Assembly (NCBI RefSeq): GCF_023612095.1
Contig: NZ_CP086235.1
Location: forward strand, 1,261,001-1,325,000
Length of the DNA: 64,000 bases
Reading direction: 5' to 3'
DNA from: Cytobacillus firmus
Lineage (GTDB): Bacteria; Bacillota; Bacilli; Bacillales; Cytobacillaceae
Below the pieces are notes generated by a model, which had not been told where the DNA came from, searched no databases, and worked only from the letters and a program-made list of their open reading frames with translations. A program made the translations under genes and the position numbers. Positions 18,115 through 30,740 of the stretch are shown here, in pieces (position 1 is the first letter of the stretch; every line of letters starts with the position of its first letter).

Positions 18115-18134
18115 GGCTATCCCTTAAGATAGCC
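18115..18134 (-). terminator. Second hairpin behind rpsT
   Basis: GGCTATC, loop of 6, GATAGCC; on the minus strand it is followed by TTTTATTTTACAT. Lies between the rpsT stop and the bidirectional terminator. Confidence 0.6.
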
Positions 18135-18148
18135 GATATCTTTAAACA

Positions 18149-18415
18149 TTACGCATTTAAAGAGTTCATTTTTTTCATTAAACGAGACTTTTTACGGGCA
18201 GCAGCATTTTTGTGGATTAGACCTTTTGCAGCAGCTTTGTCCAGTTTACGAGCAGCATCAGCGAAAGATTCAGTTGCAGCAGCAGAATCGTTGTTTACGA
18301 TTGCAGCATCAACCTTCTTAACAGCTGTACGCATTCCTGATTTAACAGTAGCGTTTTGAGCTTTGCGAGCTTCGTTAGTTTTAACACGCTTGATAGCAGA
18401 TTTAATGTTTGGCAT
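18149..18415 (-). CDS. rpsT: 30S ribosomal protein S20
   Basis: An 88-residue basic, helical 16S rRNA-binding protein. The [18 protein letters not shown] start and the C-terminal [20 protein letters not shown] are typical. The ATG at 18413-18415 follows a strong AGGAGGTGA; the longer frame upstream is not needed. Divergent from gpr. Confidence 0.97.
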   Translation of the reverse strand: MPNIKSAIKRVKTNEARKAQNATVKSGMRTAVKKVDAAIVNNDSAAATESFADAARKLDKAAAKGLIHKNAAARKKSRLMKKMNSLNA

Positions 18416-18668
18416 TCCATTCACCTCCTGAAAAAGCATCGAGATTCTATAACTCGACATTCACGTTCATTAACAAATTCAGAACAAGTGATATTTTATC
18501 AAACACGGAGCCATAATGCAATACTCTGTACTCAAAATTACTGAGGGTTAAATCGGGAAGTTCATTCTTTTTCTGCATGATTTTGCATTTTAAAGGCAAA
18601 GATAGGATATATCTGAATTTTAGTCTGTTATTTTCCAACCTAATAAGCTGAGATTGTGAGGGATACAT

Positions 18669-19796
18669 GTGAAGGAATCAATAGATTTAAGCCAGTACTC
18701 AGTTCGGACGGATCTTGCCATTGAAGCAAGGGAAATGGTGATTTCCGGAAGGCAGAAAGAAAATGTTCACGAGCAGGAGAATCTTTCCCAAATAGAAGGC
18801 GTCATAATTAAAGAAAAAGAAGAAAACGATATTAAAATTTCCTTTGTTGAAGTAACAAAGCAAGGAGCAGAAGCATTAGGGAAAAAAGAGGGCAAATATC
18901 TGACCCTCGAAGTGACGGGCATACGACAGCAGGATACGGAGCTGCAGCACAAAGTGGAGACTGTATTTGCAAGTGAATTTTCCCAATTTATAAAACAGCT
19001 GGGCATTAATGAAGATGCATCCTGTTTAATAGTGGGACTGGGCAATTGGAATGTCACTCCCGACGCATTGGGGCCGCAAGTCTGCGAAAATCTGCTTGTA
19101 ACAAGACATCTCTATCAGCTGCAGCCTGAAAGCGTAGAAGAAGGCTACCGGCCGGTCAGTGCTATTTCTCCAGGGGTGATGGGCCTGACAGGAATTGAAA
19201 CAAGTGACATCATTCATGGCATTGTTGAAAAAACAAAGCCCGACTTTGTCATTGCGATCGACGCTCTTGCTTCCCGATCAATTGAAAGAGTCAATTCTAC
19301 CATTCAAATTTCGGATACAGGGATTCACCCTGGTTCTGGTGTAGGGAATAAACGAAAAGAAATCAGTAAAGAGACTTTAGGAATACCTGTCATAGCGATT
19401 GGCATCCCAACAGTAGTCGATGCCGTATCCATCACAAGCGATACAATTGATTACATCCTGAAGCATTTCGGCAAGGAAATGAAAGAAGGCGGCCGTCCAT
19501 CGCGTGCCTTGGCTCCTGCAGGAATGACTTTTGGGGAGAAGAAAAAGCTGACAGATGAGGATCTGCCGGAGGAGCATCATCGAAAAACCTTCCTTGGCAT
19601 GATCGGAACCTTGCCTGAAGAGGAGAAGCGTAAGCTTATTTATGAAGTACTCTCGCCTTTGGGTCATAACCTAATGGTGACGCCAAAGGAAGTGGATGTA
19701 TTTATTGAAGATATGTCAAACTTAATTGCCAACGGCTTGAACGCAGCGCTCCACCAGAAAGTGAATCAGGATAATGCCGGATTTTATACAAGATAG
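18669..19796 (+). CDS. gpr: Spore germination protease GPR
   Basis: Aspartic-type endopeptidase that degrades small acid-soluble spore proteins at germination, made as an inactive zymogen in the forespore. The 375-residue product begins with the removable propeptide (about 15 residues, ending near [13 protein letters not shown]). [14 protein letters not shown] and the [12 protein letters not shown] and IDALASRS segments are conserved in the family. The GTG at 18669 follows TGTGAGGG. It is next to spoIIP, as in B. subtilis. Confidence 0.95.
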   Translation: MKESIDLSQYSVRTDLAIEAREMVISGRQKENVHEQENLSQIEGVIIKEKEENDIKISFVEVTKQGAEALGKKEGKYLTLEVTGIRQQDTELQHKVETVFASEFSQFIKQLGINEDASCLIVGLGNWNVTPDALGPQVCENLLVTRHLYQLQPESVEEGYRPVSAISPGVMGLTGIETSDIIHGIVEKTKPDFVIAIDALASRSIERVNSTIQISDTGIHPGSGVGNKRKEISKETLGIPVIAIGIPTVVDAVSITSDTIDYILKHFGKEMKEGGRPSRALAPAGMTFGEKKKLTDEDLPEEHHRKTFLGMIGTLPEEEKRKLIYEVLSPLGHNLMVTPKEVDVFIEDMSNLIANGLNAALHQKVNQDNAGFYTR

Positions 19797-19814
19797 AAAA
19801 TATCCTGTTCTATC
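19792..19814 (+). terminator. Weak hairpin at the gpr stop codon
   Basis: GATAGAA and TTCTATC with a 9-base loop, overlapping the gpr stop, followed by TTCTCT. Read-through to spoIIP is likely. Confidence 0.4.
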
Positions 19815-19865
19815 TTCTCTAGCAAAGTCATAACATTTACTAGACTAGCAAGGAGAGGTGGAACA

Positions 19866-21069
19866 ATGAAACCTTTTAAAACGAACGGACTTGTAGTAAC
19901 TATCCAAGGGACAAGCCTTTTGAAGGCTATTGGCGGGTTTCTGCTTTTTCTATTTATGATATTTTCCATAAGCGGAGCATTAACTTCCTTAAAGCCTGAA
20001 TATCGAATCAGTTCTTCTTCAGTAAATTCTGCCGCGAACAGCCTGACAGGAGAAATGCTTTATCATTTTCTCGGATGGGAAAATCACTCATTTCTCCAGG
20101 GAGTTTCTGAAAGCAGTTCTCCCCGGGCTTTGCGAATTTAATTTTTAAGCTATCCACGAATGTCAATTTGGATGATCCCAGAAGTCTTCTGGGAAGGGAG
20201 CTTCCTTTTTCTCGATTTATGACAGTAAAATCCTGGTTGCAGGTGAAGGAACAGATTATACAAACATGCCAGTAGAATCTTCTCCTCCTTTAGAAGTACT
20301 TATGGCCGAACAGGAGGCATCCCTGCAAAACACCGAAGGGCTTGAGCCTTCTGGGGATAAAAAGCAGTCAAACGCCCCGCCGGTATCAACAGGTGATAAA
20401 AAACCTGTCTATGTATACTTTTCGCATAATACTGAATCCTATCTTCCGTATCTGAAGGGTGTCACCAACCCTGATGCTGCCTACCATTCAAAAATTAATA
20501 TTACTAAAATCGGTGACAAGCTTAAGGAAGAGATGGAGAGCAAAGGAATAGGCACCTTTGTGGATAAAACGGATATTCAGGGGAATTTAAACAAAAAGGG
20601 CTTAACATATGGACGCTCCTATCAGGAATCCAGAGAGGTAGTCCAGGCAGCAATCACTTCCAATCGGGATCTGGCTTATTTAATCGATATTCACCGTGAT
20701 TCAAAAAGAAAAAAAGATACTACAAAAGAAATTAACGGAGAGTCTTATGCCAAGCTGGCTTTTATCATTGGAGGAAATAATCCAAATTATGAAAAGAACT
20801 TAAAATTTGCTAAAGAGCTGCATGATAGACTGAGTGTCAAGTACAAAGGATTAAGCAGGGGAATAATGAAAAAAGAAGGCGCAGGTACAAATGGCAACTT
20901 CAATCAGGATTTATCAGGCAATGCCATACTCATTGAGTTTGGGGGAGTCGATAATACGTTTGAGGAGTTAAACCGTTCGGCCGAAGCACTCGCGGAAGTG
21001 TTCAGTGAATATTATTGGCAGGCCGAGGAAGTGAATTCACCGGCTGGCGATGAATCAGAAAAGAACTAG
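19866..21069 (+). pseudogene. spoIIP: Stage II sporulation protein P with two apparent frameshifts
   Basis: SpoIIP is the membrane-anchored amidase and endopeptidase that works with SpoIID and SpoIIM to thin septal peptidoglycan and drive engulfment. Frame one (19866-20141) gives the transmembrane anchor and LTSLKPEY. The next conserved block (FKLSTNVNLDDPRSLLGREL) is in a second frame, and from about 20211 a third frame carries YDSKILVAGEGTDYTNMP and the catalytic domain (HNTES, SYLPYLKG, LIDIHRDS, LIEFGGVDN). Restoring one base at CCCC (20121-20124) and one in TTTTT (20206-20210) joins all three. Where B. subtilis has YHTHNTES this protein has YFSHNTES; the His aligned with the zinc ligand is kept. 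Confidence 0.85.
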
Positions 21070-21086
21070 TAATAGGATGATGCGGA

Positions 21087-21431
21087 ATGAAAATGTTTAT
21101 GCTTAAAGCTCTTTTTCTGGCAGCGCTTATGTTTGTCTCAGTGTTATTCGGAATGCAGCAGGCAAATGAAGGAATTCACAGAATGAAGGGATTCCATGAC
21201 GGAGATTTCAAAAGTGCCCTGACCATAAAAGAAACCAACGAAGGCGAAGTCCAGGCTTCTGTCCTGGGGAGTGATGTGTCAAGCCATGATCTTCAGAAGA
21301 AAAGGGAAAAACTTGAAGAAATGAAAGCATATAATTTCTTTTCTTCCTTAGGAAAAAGCATATCCGAAGGCATATCAGAGCTTACAGAAAAATCGGTCGC
21401 AATCATCACAGACTTAATAACAGGGAAATAG
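21087..21431 (+). CDS. yqxA: YqxA family protein
   Basis: A 114-residue protein with an N-terminal signal anchor (about residues 4-23), the family segment FGMQQANEGIHRMKG, and a charged C-terminal half. It matches B. subtilis YqxA (DUF3679) by position after spoIIP and by composition. Function unknown; co-expression with spoIIP in the mother cell is likely. Confidence 0.85.
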   Translation: MKMFMLKALFLAALMFVSVLFGMQQANEGIHRMKGFHDGDFKSALTIKETNEGEVQASVLGSDVSSHDLQKKREKLEEMKAYNFFSSLGKSISEGISELTEKSVAIITDLITGK

Positions 21432-21458
21432 GCTGCTCAGGTGGGCAGCCTTATTTTT
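21431..21458 (+). terminator. Terminator of the gpr-spoIIP-yqxA cluster
   Basis: GGCTGC (21431-21436) pairs with GCAGCC (21445-21450), then TTATTTTTT. The stem starts in the yqxA stop codon. Confidence 0.85.
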
Positions 21459-21486
21459 TGGAAAATTAGCGGCTTAAAGCTTAGCA

Positions 21487-21515
21487 TTGAATCTTCACAA
21501 ACCTACTGATATAAT
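21487..21515 (+). promoter_or_regulatory. SigA promoter upstream of lepA
   Basis: TTGAAT (21487-21492), 17 bases, TATAAT (21510-21515), about 110 bases before the lepA start. Confidence 0.65.
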
Positions 21516-21563
21516 CAAAAATAGTGTATAAACTAAAAGGACTATTTTAAAATTGATCACACT

Positions 21564-21600
21564 TAGCTCCAGGCGCCTGTTTAAGGCGCTTGCGCTTTTC
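21564..21600 (+). repeat. Short remnant of a Bacillus intergenic repeat with hairpin
   Basis: TAGCTCCAGGCGCC at the left and GCGCTTGCGCTTTTC at the right match, from memory, the ends of a longer palindromic repeat common between genes in many Bacillaceae; here the middle is only a few bases. GCGCC and GGCGC form a small stem in the lepA leader. Confidence 0.5.
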
Positions 21601-21626
21601 TATAGTAGGAGTTGAAATAATAAACA

Positions 21627-23462
21627 ATGAACAGAGAAGAGAGACTAAAAAGGCAAGAGAAAATTAGGAATTTTTCGATCATCGCCCATATTGATCATGG
21701 TAAGTCGACTTTGGCCGACAGAATTCTTGAAAAAACCAATGCGCTGACTTCACGCGAAATGAAGGACCAGCTCCTTGATTCCATGGATCTTGAAAGGGAG
21801 CGCGGCATTACGATCAAGCTGAATTCCGTTCAGTTAAATTATAAAGCGAAAGATGGAGAAATATACACTTTCCATTTAATAGATACGCCGGGACACGTCG
21901 ATTTTACATATGAAGTATCCCGAAGCCTTGCAGCATGTGAAGGAGCCATTCTGGTTGTGGATGCAGCTCAGGGTATTGAAGCGCAAACTCTTGCCAATGT
22001 TTATCTGGCACTGGATAACGATCTTGAGATTCTTCCAATTATTAATAAGATCGACTTGCCAAGTGCGGATCCGGAAAGGGTTCGAAATGAGATCGAAGAA
22101 GTTATCGGCCTGGATGCATCTGAAGCAGTACTGACTTCAGCAAAGGCTGGAATCGGAATAGAAGAAATTCTTGAACAGGTCGTTGAAAAAGTACCTGCTC
22201 CAGTAGGGGATCCGGATGCCCCATTAAAGGCTCTTATATTTGATTCCCTTTATGATGCCTACCGGGGTGTAGTAGCCTATATCCGTGTGGTCGAGGGTAC
22301 GGTAAAAGTAGGGGATAAAGTTAAAATGATGGCAACCGGCAAAGAGTTTGAAGTCACAGAGGTTGGCGTGTTTACGCCAAAATCAACGCCATTGCCTGAA
22401 TTGTCAGTTGGAGACGTAGGGTTTTTGACTGCTGCAATCAAAAATGTTGGGGATACACGTGTGGGTGATACCATTACAAGCGCGAAAAACGGTGCTGCAG
22501 AAGCTCTACCTGGATACAGAAAGATGAACCCGATGGTTTATTGCGGACTTTATCCAATTGATAGCGCTAAGTTCAATGACCTGCGTGAAGCGCTTGAAAA
22601 GCTGGAGCTGAATGACTCTGCCCTGCAGTTTGAACCGGAAACTTCCCAGGCACTCGGCTTTGGATTCCGCTGCGGTTTCCTTGGATTGCTTCACATGGAA
22701 ATCATTCAGGAGCGCATTGAGCGTGAATTCAAAATTGATCTGATTACAACAGCACCTAGTGTTATCTATGATGTTATCATGACAGACGGCACTGAGGTTA
22801 AAGTGGATAACCCTTCCAATATGCCTGACCCTCAGAAGATTGACCGTGTTGAAGAACCTTATGTAAAAGCTACAATGATGGCCCCGAATGATTATGTGGG
22901 TGCCATTATGGAACTTTGTCAGCTAAAGCGCGGCATCTTTATTGATATGCAATACATGGATGAAACCAGAGTTAACATTATCTATGAATTACCTTTATCG
23001 GAAATTGTTTATGACTTCTTTGATCAGCTGAAATCCAATACAAAAGGATATGCCTCTTTTGATTATGAATTAATTGGATACAAGCCATCGAAACTTGTTA
23101 AGATGGATATTCTGTTAAATGCAGAAAAGGTAGACGCATTGAGCTTCATCGTTCATAGGGATTTTGCTTATGAAAGAGGAAAAGTTATCGTTGAGAAGTT
23201 AAAAGAGCTAATTCCCCGTCAGCAGTTTGAGGTTCCTATTCAAGCTGCGGTGGGCCAGAAAATTGTAGCCCGCTCAACCATTAAAGCCATCAGAAAAAAT
23301 GTATTGGCTAAATGTTACGGCGGAGACATTTCCCGTAAGCGTAAATTATTGGAGAAGCAGAAAGAAGGTAAAAAGCGGATGAAGCAGGTTGGTTCTGTTG
23401 AAGTTCCGCAGGAAGCTTTCATGGCCGTTTTGAAGATGGACGATAATACCCCTAAAAAGTAA
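21627..23462 (+). CDS. lepA: Elongation factor 4 (LepA)
   Basis: Ribosome-associated GTPase related to EF-G. The 611-residue protein has [10 protein letters not shown] (G1), RGITIK (G2), DTPGHVDF (G3), NKID (G4), and the LepA-specific C-terminal domain ending in [17 protein letters not shown]. Own promoter and terminator are visible, so it is probably a single-gene unit; hemW follows after 120 bases. Confidence 0.97.
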   Translation: MNREERLKRQEKIRNFSIIAHIDHGKSTLADRILEKTNALTSREMKDQLLDSMDLERERGITIKLNSVQLNYKAKDGEIYTFHLIDTPGHVDFTYEVSRSLAACEGAILVVDAAQGIEAQTLANVYLALDNDLEILPIINKIDLPSADPERVRNEIEEVIGLDASEAVLTSAKAGIGIEEILEQVVEKVPAPVGDPDAPLKALIFDSLYDAYRGVVAYIRVVEGTVKVGDKVKMMATGKEFEVTEVGVFTPKSTPLPELSVGDVGFLTAAIKNVGDTRVGDTITSAKNGAAEALPGYRKMNPMVYCGLYPIDSAKFNDLREALEKLELNDSALQFEPETSQALGFGFRCGFLGLLHMEIIQERIEREFKIDLITTAPSVIYDVIMTDGTEVKVDNPSNMPDPQKIDRVEEPYVKATMMAPNDYVGAIMELCQLKRGIFIDMQYMDETRVNIIYELPLSEIVYDFFDQLKSNTKGYASFDYELIGYKPSKLVKMDILLNAEKVDALSFIVHRDFAYERGKVIVEKLKELIPRQQFEVPIQAAVGQKIVARSTIKAIRKNVLAKCYGGDISRKRKLLEKQKEGKKRMKQVGSVEVPQEAFMAVLKMDDNTPKK

Positions 23463-23478
23463 AATATTTGATTTGTTT

Positions 23479-23530
23479 TAAGAGGTTAGATATGCTGTCA
23501 TAATAATAACAGCACTAGCCTCTTTTTATT
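23479..23530 (+). terminator. Terminator of lepA
   Basis: A long hairpin with outer arms AAGAGGTTAG / CTAGCCTCTT and inner arms TGCTGT / ACAGCA, followed by TTTTATTT. Confidence 0.8.
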
Positions 23531-23582
23531 TAGGAAACTGCTGTATATGAATGTTGATTGAATGATGAAAGTAGTGAAATAA

Positions 23583-24716
23583 ATGATTAAAGCAGCTTAT
23601 ATACACATCCCCTTTTGTGAACATATCTGCCATTACTGTGATTTTAATAAAGTGTATTTGAAGAACCAGCCGGTTGGAGAATATCTTGACTCTCTTGATA
23701 AAGAGATGGATCTTGTTTTGAAAGAAACACCGGCAGCGCGCCTGGACTCTATCTTTGTAGGGGGCGGGACACCCACTGCGCTGAACGGGAAACAGCTTGA
23801 ACAGCTTTGCAGCACAATTAAACGCCAGCTGCCCTATGACTCTTTCACAGAATATACATTTGAAGCTAATCCGGGAGATCTCTCTAAGGAAAAGCTTCAA
23901 ATATTGCATGATGCCGGAGTCAACAGGCTCAGCTTTGGTGTCCAGACCTTCAACGATGAACTCTTAAAAAGAATTGGGAGGTCACACCGGGCAAAAGATG
24001 TTTTTCAGTCAATTGCAGCTGCTAAACAAGTAGGTTTCGATAACATCAGCATCGATCTGATATACAGTCTTCCCGGTCAAACACTTCAGGACTTTAAAGA
24101 TACACTTGAAACATCATTTACCTTGGATATTGATCATTATTCAGGCTATTCTTTGATCATTGAGCCCAAGACGGTATTCTATAATTTGATGAGAAGAGGG
24201 AAACTGCCGACACCCGGAGAAGATGTGGAAGCTGAAATGTATGACTTATTAATAGAGCAAATGGACAAACATGGATTTGCCCAATATGAAATCAGCAATT
24301 TTGCCAAGCCTGGCTATGAGAGCAAGCATAATATCACTTATTGGGATAATGAATGGTACTTCGGCTTTGGGGCAGGTGCGCATGGCTATGTTAATGGGCT
24401 TCGTCGTTCAAACCACGGACCTCTGAAAAAATATATGGAGCCAATTGAAAAGGGCCAGCTTCCGATCCTTGAAGAACATAGGGTGCCTCTGGAAGAACAG
24501 ATGGAAGAGGAAATGTTCCTTGGACTGAGAAAAACTGAAGGTGTCTCAATTAGTCGTTTTAAAGAGAAATTTGGCAAAAACCCGCTGGAGCATTTTGAAG
24601 TTCAGATAAAACAGCACACCGATAAAAAATTAATTATTGCCGGGGAAGAGCATATTAAATTGACAAGACGAGGACGATTTCTTGGAAATGAAGTATTTCA
24701 GTCCTTTATAGGGTAA
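23583..24716 (+). CDS. hemW: Radical SAM protein HemW
   Basis: A 377-residue radical SAM protein of the HemN-like family. The cluster motif CxxxCxxC is Cys12, Cys16, Cys19 (CEHICHYC), then GGGTPT and a C-terminal HemN winged domain. Proteins lacking the extra N-terminal cysteine of true HemN act as heme chaperones (HemW), and the alignment here fits that group; coproporphyrinogen oxidation is unlikely. Position between lepA and hrcA is conserved. Confidence 0.93.
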   Translation: MIKAAYIHIPFCEHICHYCDFNKVYLKNQPVGEYLDSLDKEMDLVLKETPAARLDSIFVGGGTPTALNGKQLEQLCSTIKRQLPYDSFTEYTFEANPGDLSKEKLQILHDAGVNRLSFGVQTFNDELLKRIGRSHRAKDVFQSIAAAKQVGFDNISIDLIYSLPGQTLQDFKDTLETSFTLDIDHYSGYSLIIEPKTVFYNLMRRGKLPTPGEDVEAEMYDLLIEQMDKHGFAQYEISNFAKPGYESKHNITYWDNEWYFGFGAGAHGYVNGLRRSNHGPLKKYMEPIEKGQLPILEEHRVPLEEQMEEEMFLGLRKTEGVSISRFKEKFGKNPLEHFEVQIKQHTDKKLIIAGEEHIKLTRRGRFLGNEVFQSFIG

Positions 24717-24757
24717 TCTGCCTGAGGATTGCTTCAGGAAAAAAGGAAGCCAAATTA

Positions 24758-24786
24758 TTGACACTGCACGTATGATTTGATAATTT
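24758..24786 (+). promoter_or_regulatory. SigA promoter of the hrcA-dnaK operon
   Basis: Perfect -35 TTGACA (24758-24763), 17 bases, TAATTT (24781-24786), followed at once by the CIRCE operator. Confidence 0.75.
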
Positions 24787-24796
24787 ATTAGTAGAA

Positions 24797-24823
24797 TTAG
24801 CACTCGGGGACAAAGAGTGCTAA
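24797..24823. promoter_or_regulatory. CIRCE operator
   Basis: Perfect inverted repeat TTAGCACTC - 9 bases - GAGTGCTAA, the binding site of HrcA, between promoter and hrcA start. This marks class I heat-shock control. Confidence 0.98.
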
Positions 24824-24837
24824 CAGAGGTGATAACT

Positions 24838-25869
24838 GTGTTAACTGATCGTCAATTATTAATTTTTCAAGTAATTGTTGATGATTTTATTCATACTGCA
24901 CAGCCTGTAGGGTCGAGAACTCTGTCGAAAAAAGAAGAAATTTCTTTTAGTTCCGCAACGATCAGAAATGAGATGGCTGATTTAGAGGAACTTGGGTTTA
25001 TTGAGAAAACACACACCTCATCGGGGAGGATTCCATCTGAAAAAGGGTACCGCTACTATGTGGATCACCTTTTATCCCCGCAAAAATTAAATCAGCATGA
25101 TATCCACAAAGTACAATCGATCTTTGCTGAAAGAATTTATGAGCTGGAGAAAATTGTTCAAAAATCGGCAAAAATTCTATCTGAGCTGACTAATTATACA
25201 TCCATAGTCCTTGGGCCAGCAGTAAGGGATAACAAACTGAAGAGAATTCAGATTGTTCCTTTGAATAAAGAAACAGCGATAGCAATTATTATCACAGATA
25301 CAGGCCATGTGGAAAACAGAATGTTCCACTTGCCGGAAAATATTGATGCAGGTGATTTGGAAAAGGTCGTGAATATCCTTAATGACCGTCTTGCCGGTGC
25401 GCCATTGGAAAGTCTGAACAATAAGTTATATAAAGAGGTTGCCGTGCTTTTAAGGCATCATATCAATAATTATGATGTAATGCTGAATTCAATTGCCGAT
25501 ACAATAAAGATACCGGCCTATGATAAGCTTTTCTTTGGCGGTAAAACAAATATGCTCAGCCAGCCGGAGTTTCATGATATTGAAAAGGTTAAAAACCTTA
25601 TGAATATGATTGAGCAGGAAAAAGGCATATATGATTTACTCAGTAAAAACAAGTCAGGGATCAATATCAAAATCGGCCGGGAAAATAATAATTTAGCAAT
25701 GGAAAACTGCAGTCTGATAACAGCAAGCTATTCAATCGGCACCGAACAGCTCGGCACAATTGCCATTCTGGGCCCTACCAGAATGGAGTATTCAAGAGTC
25801 ATCAGCTTATTGAACTATATCAGTGCAGACTTATCATCTGTTTTATCCAAGTTGTATCAAAACAGATGA
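24838..25869 (+). CDS. hrcA: Heat-inducible transcription repressor HrcA
   Basis: Repressor of the class I heat-shock genes, kept active by GroEL. The 343-residue protein has an N-terminal winged helix ([50 protein letters not shown]) and a GAF-like dimer domain. The GTG at 24838 follows AGAGGTG; an upstream in-frame start falls inside CIRCE. First gene of the seven-gene operon, autoregulated through CIRCE. Confidence 0.97.
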   Translation: MLTDRQLLIFQVIVDDFIHTAQPVGSRTLSKKEEISFSSATIRNEMADLEELGFIEKTHTSSGRIPSEKGYRYYVDHLLSPQKLNQHDIHKVQSIFAERIYELEKIVQKSAKILSELTNYTSIVLGPAVRDNKLKRIQIVPLNKETAIAIIITDTGHVENRMFHLPENIDAGDLEKVVNILNDRLAGAPLESLNNKLYKEVAVLLRHHINNYDVMLNSIADTIKIPAYDKLFFGGKTNMLSQPEFHDIEKVKNLMNMIEQEKGIYDLLSKNKSGINIKIGRENNNLAMENCSLITASYSIGTEQLGTIAILGPTRMEYSRVISLLNYISADLSSVLSKLYQNR

Positions 25870-25890
25870 TGGTGGAGATATTGATTAAGG

Positions 25891-25925
25891 GTGGAAAAAC
25901 CTTTCCACTCCTTTCCTTATGTTTT
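25891..25925 (+). terminator. Hairpin between hrcA and grpE
   Basis: GTGGAAA, loop AACC, TTTCCAC, then a pyrimidine-rich tract. Probably a partial terminator or an RNA processing point that sets the hrcA to grpE-dnaK ratio. Confidence 0.5.
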
Positions 25926-25963
25926 TTATTTTATAATCCAGCTATTCTTTAAGGGAGGTGAAC

Positions 25964-28430
<2,467 letters not shown>

Positions 28431-28445
28431 TTTCTGAATCTTTTA

Positions 28446-28484
28446 AGTCAAAGTCAGGTCTTTCTTGGCTTTGGCTTTTATTTT
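28446..28484 (+). terminator. Hairpin between dnaK and dnaJ
   Basis: AGTCAAAG and CTTTGGCT pair with a wobble, then TTTTATTTTT. Likely attenuates transcription into dnaJ. Confidence 0.6.
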
Positions 28485-28530
28485 TGATACAATAATCTTT
28501 ATGTGAAATGAATCGGGGAGAGTGGTAATC

Positions 28531-29652
28531 ATGAGTAAAAGGGATTACTATGAGGTTCTCGGAATCAGCAAGGGTGCATCCAAGGATGAAATTAAGAAGG
28601 CTTATCGAAAGCTTTCAAAAAAATATCATCCTGATATCAACAAAGAGCCTGATGCAGACGAGAAGTTCAAGGAAGTTAAAGAAGCATATGAAGTCCTAAG
28701 CGACGATCAGAAAAAATCGCATTATGATCAATTTGGCCATACGGACCCTAATCAGGGCTTTGGAGGAGCCGGTTTTGAAGGTTTCGGCGGATTCGAAGAC
28801 ATTTTCAGCACCTTCTTCGGAGGAGGCGGATCACGCCGGCGTGATCCTAACGCCCCAAGACAGGGTGCAGACTTGCAGTACACCATGTCCTTAACCTTTG
28901 AGGAAGCAGTATTCGGCAAAGAGACCGATATTGAAATTCCGCGAGAAGAGACATGTGAGACCTGCAGCGGTTCAGGAGCGAAGCCGGGAACTAAGCCGGA
29001 AACATGCCGTCATTGTCATGGGTCAGGTCAGTTGAATGTTGAACAAAATACGCCATTTGGCAAGATCGTAAATAGAAGAGTTTGCCACTACTGTAATGGT
29101 ACCGGTAAAGAAATTAAAGAGAAGTGCACAACCTGCCGTGGAGCAGGTAAAGTGCAAAAACGCAGAAAGATACACGTGAAAATTCCTGCAGGCATTGATG
29201 ATGGCCAGCAGCTTCGCGTAGCAGGCCAGGGGGAACCAGGTTTTAACGGAGGACCTCCAGGCGACCTTTATGTTGTATTCCATGTGCGGTCTCATGAGTT
29301 CTTTGAGCGTGATGGCGATGATGTTTATTGTGAAATGCCTATAACATTTGTGCAGGCTGCCCTTGGCGATGAAATCGAAGTGCCGACACTGCATGGGAAA
29401 GTAAAACTTAAAGTCCCTTCAGGCACTCAGACAGGAACCAAATTCCGTCTGAAAGGAAAAGGTGTACCAAATGTAAGAGGATACGGAACAGGAGATCAGC
29501 ACATTATTGTTCGTGTCATTACTCCGACAAAGCTGACCGAAAAACAGAAGCAGCTTTTAAGCGAGTTTGCTGAAGTCAGCGGAACAGTCCCGCAGGGAGA
29601 ACATGAAGAAAGTTTTTTTTCTAAAGTAAAACGAGCCTTTAAAGGTGAATAA
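28531..29652 (+). CDS. dnaJ: Chaperone protein DnaJ (Hsp40)
   Basis: Stimulates the DnaK ATPase and delivers substrates. The 373-residue protein has the J domain with HPD (about 33-35), a Gly/Phe region, four zinc motifs [24 protein letters not shown] and CTTCRGAG, and the C-terminal domain. The ATG at 28531 follows GGGGAGAG; three upstream codons are in frame but without a site. Confidence 0.98.
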   Translation: MSKRDYYEVLGISKGASKDEIKKAYRKLSKKYHPDINKEPDADEKFKEVKEAYEVLSDDQKKSHYDQFGHTDPNQGFGGAGFEGFGGFEDIFSTFFGGGGSRRRDPNAPRQGADLQYTMSLTFEEAVFGKETDIEIPREETCETCSGSGAKPGTKPETCRHCHGSGQLNVEQNTPFGKIVNRRVCHYCNGTGKEIKEKCTTCRGAGKVQKRRKIHVKIPAGIDDGQQLRVAGQGEPGFNGGPPGDLYVVFHVRSHEFFERDGDDVYCEMPITFVQAALGDEIEVPTLHGKVKLKVPSGTQTGTKFRLKGKGVPNVRGYGTGDQHIIVRVITPTKLTEKQKQLLSEFAEVSGTVPQGEHEESFFSKVKRAFKGE

Positions 29653-29672
29653 AGGAATGGGAGTTGGTAGTA

Positions 29673-30611
29673 GTGAAATGGTCAGAAATCAGTATTCATA
29701 CTGCAAATGAAGCTGTTGAACCGATTTCGAATATTTTGCATGAAGCCGGAGCAAGCGGAGTTGTAATAGAGGATCCTTTAGAACTTGTAAAAGAAAGAAA
29801 GGATCAATTCGGTGAAATCTACCAGCTCAATCCGCAGGACTATCCTGAGGAAGGCGTTATTGTAAAAGCATATTTGCCAGTAAACAGTTTCCTTGGGGAA
29901 ACCGTTGATGAAATTAAAGAAGCAATCAATAACCTCATTTTATTTAACATCGATATTGGCGCAAATAAAGTCAGCATTAGTGAGGTAAATGAAGAAGAAT
30001 GGGCTACTGCCTGGAAAAAATACTATAACCCCGTAAAAATTTCAGAACGCTTCACCATTGTCCCAACCTGGGAGGATTATACACCTGTCAGCAGTGATGA
30101 ACTTATCATAGAGCTTGACCCGGGCATGGCCTTTGGAACTGGGACACACCCCACAACGGTTATGTGTATCCAGGCCCTTGAAAGAACAGTAAAACAGGGT
30201 GATAATGTTGTAGATGTAGGAACAGGCTCGGGTGTCTTAAGCATTGCTGCAGCTATGCTGGGTGCCGGGAAGGTAAAAGCTCTTGATCTTGATGAAGTCG
30301 CAGTAAATTCAGCTAAATTAAATATTAAGCTGAATAAAGTGCAGGATATAGTGGATGTATCACAAGGGAATCTGCTCGATGGTGTCAGCCAGGGAGCAGA
30401 TGTGGTCGTTGCCAACATCCTTGCAGAAGTAATTCTCCGCTTTACAGATGATGTTGCCTCAGTCGTAAGGGAAGGCGGATACTTCATCGCTTCAGGCATT
30501 ATCCAGCAGAAGAAGCAGGAAGTAAGAGATGCTATTTCCGCTGCAGGGTTTGAAATAGAAGAGACCATCCAAATGGAAGATTGGGTTGCCATTGTCGCAA
30601 GGAGAAAGTAA
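29673..30611 (+). CDS. prmA: Ribosomal protein L11 methyltransferase
   Basis: Methylates ribosomal protein L11 using SAM. The 312-residue protein has an N-terminal substrate domain, FGTGTHPTT, and the SAM site [13 protein letters not shown] followed by VANILAEVI. The GTG at 29673 (KWSEISIHT follows) has GGGAG at the right distance. Fifth gene of the hrcA operon, 20 bases after dnaJ. Confidence 0.96.
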   Translation: MKWSEISIHTANEAVEPISNILHEAGASGVVIEDPLELVKERKDQFGEIYQLNPQDYPEEGVIVKAYLPVNSFLGETVDEIKEAINNLILFNIDIGANKVSISEVNEEEWATAWKKYYNPVKISERFTIVPTWEDYTPVSSDELIIELDPGMAFGTGTHPTTVMCIQALERTVKQGDNVVDVGTGSGVLSIAAAMLGAGKVKALDLDEVAVNSAKLNIKLNKVQDIVDVSQGNLLDGVSQGADVVVANILAEVILRFTDDVASVVREGGYFIASGIIQQKKQEVRDAISAAGFEIEETIQMEDWVAIVARRK

Positions 30612-30662
30612 TTAGAAAAACTCCGGTTCCTCGGGATGAGAGGGGCCGGTGTTGGATATACC

Positions 30663-30698
30663 GTAAAAAGGGGGTAAATAGCTTACCCTCCTTTTTAC
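30663..30698. repeat. Long hairpin between prmA and rsmE
   Basis: GTAAAAAGGGGGTAA and TTACCCTCCTTTTTAC form a near-perfect stem of about 15 base pairs with a 5-base loop. A weaker GC-rich hairpin (ACTCCGG / CCGGTGT, about 30628-30654) precedes it. Neither is followed by a clean T run on the plus strand. Confidence 0.65.
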
Positions 30699-30740
30699 AG
30701 TTGAAAGGATCTTGAACAGGTAAGGAAGAGGGTGCCGATT

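Noticed and set aside
18667..18672. ATG TGA two bases before the gpr GTG start
   Set aside because: ATG followed at once by a stop, in another frame; GTG at 18669 gives the GPR propeptide.
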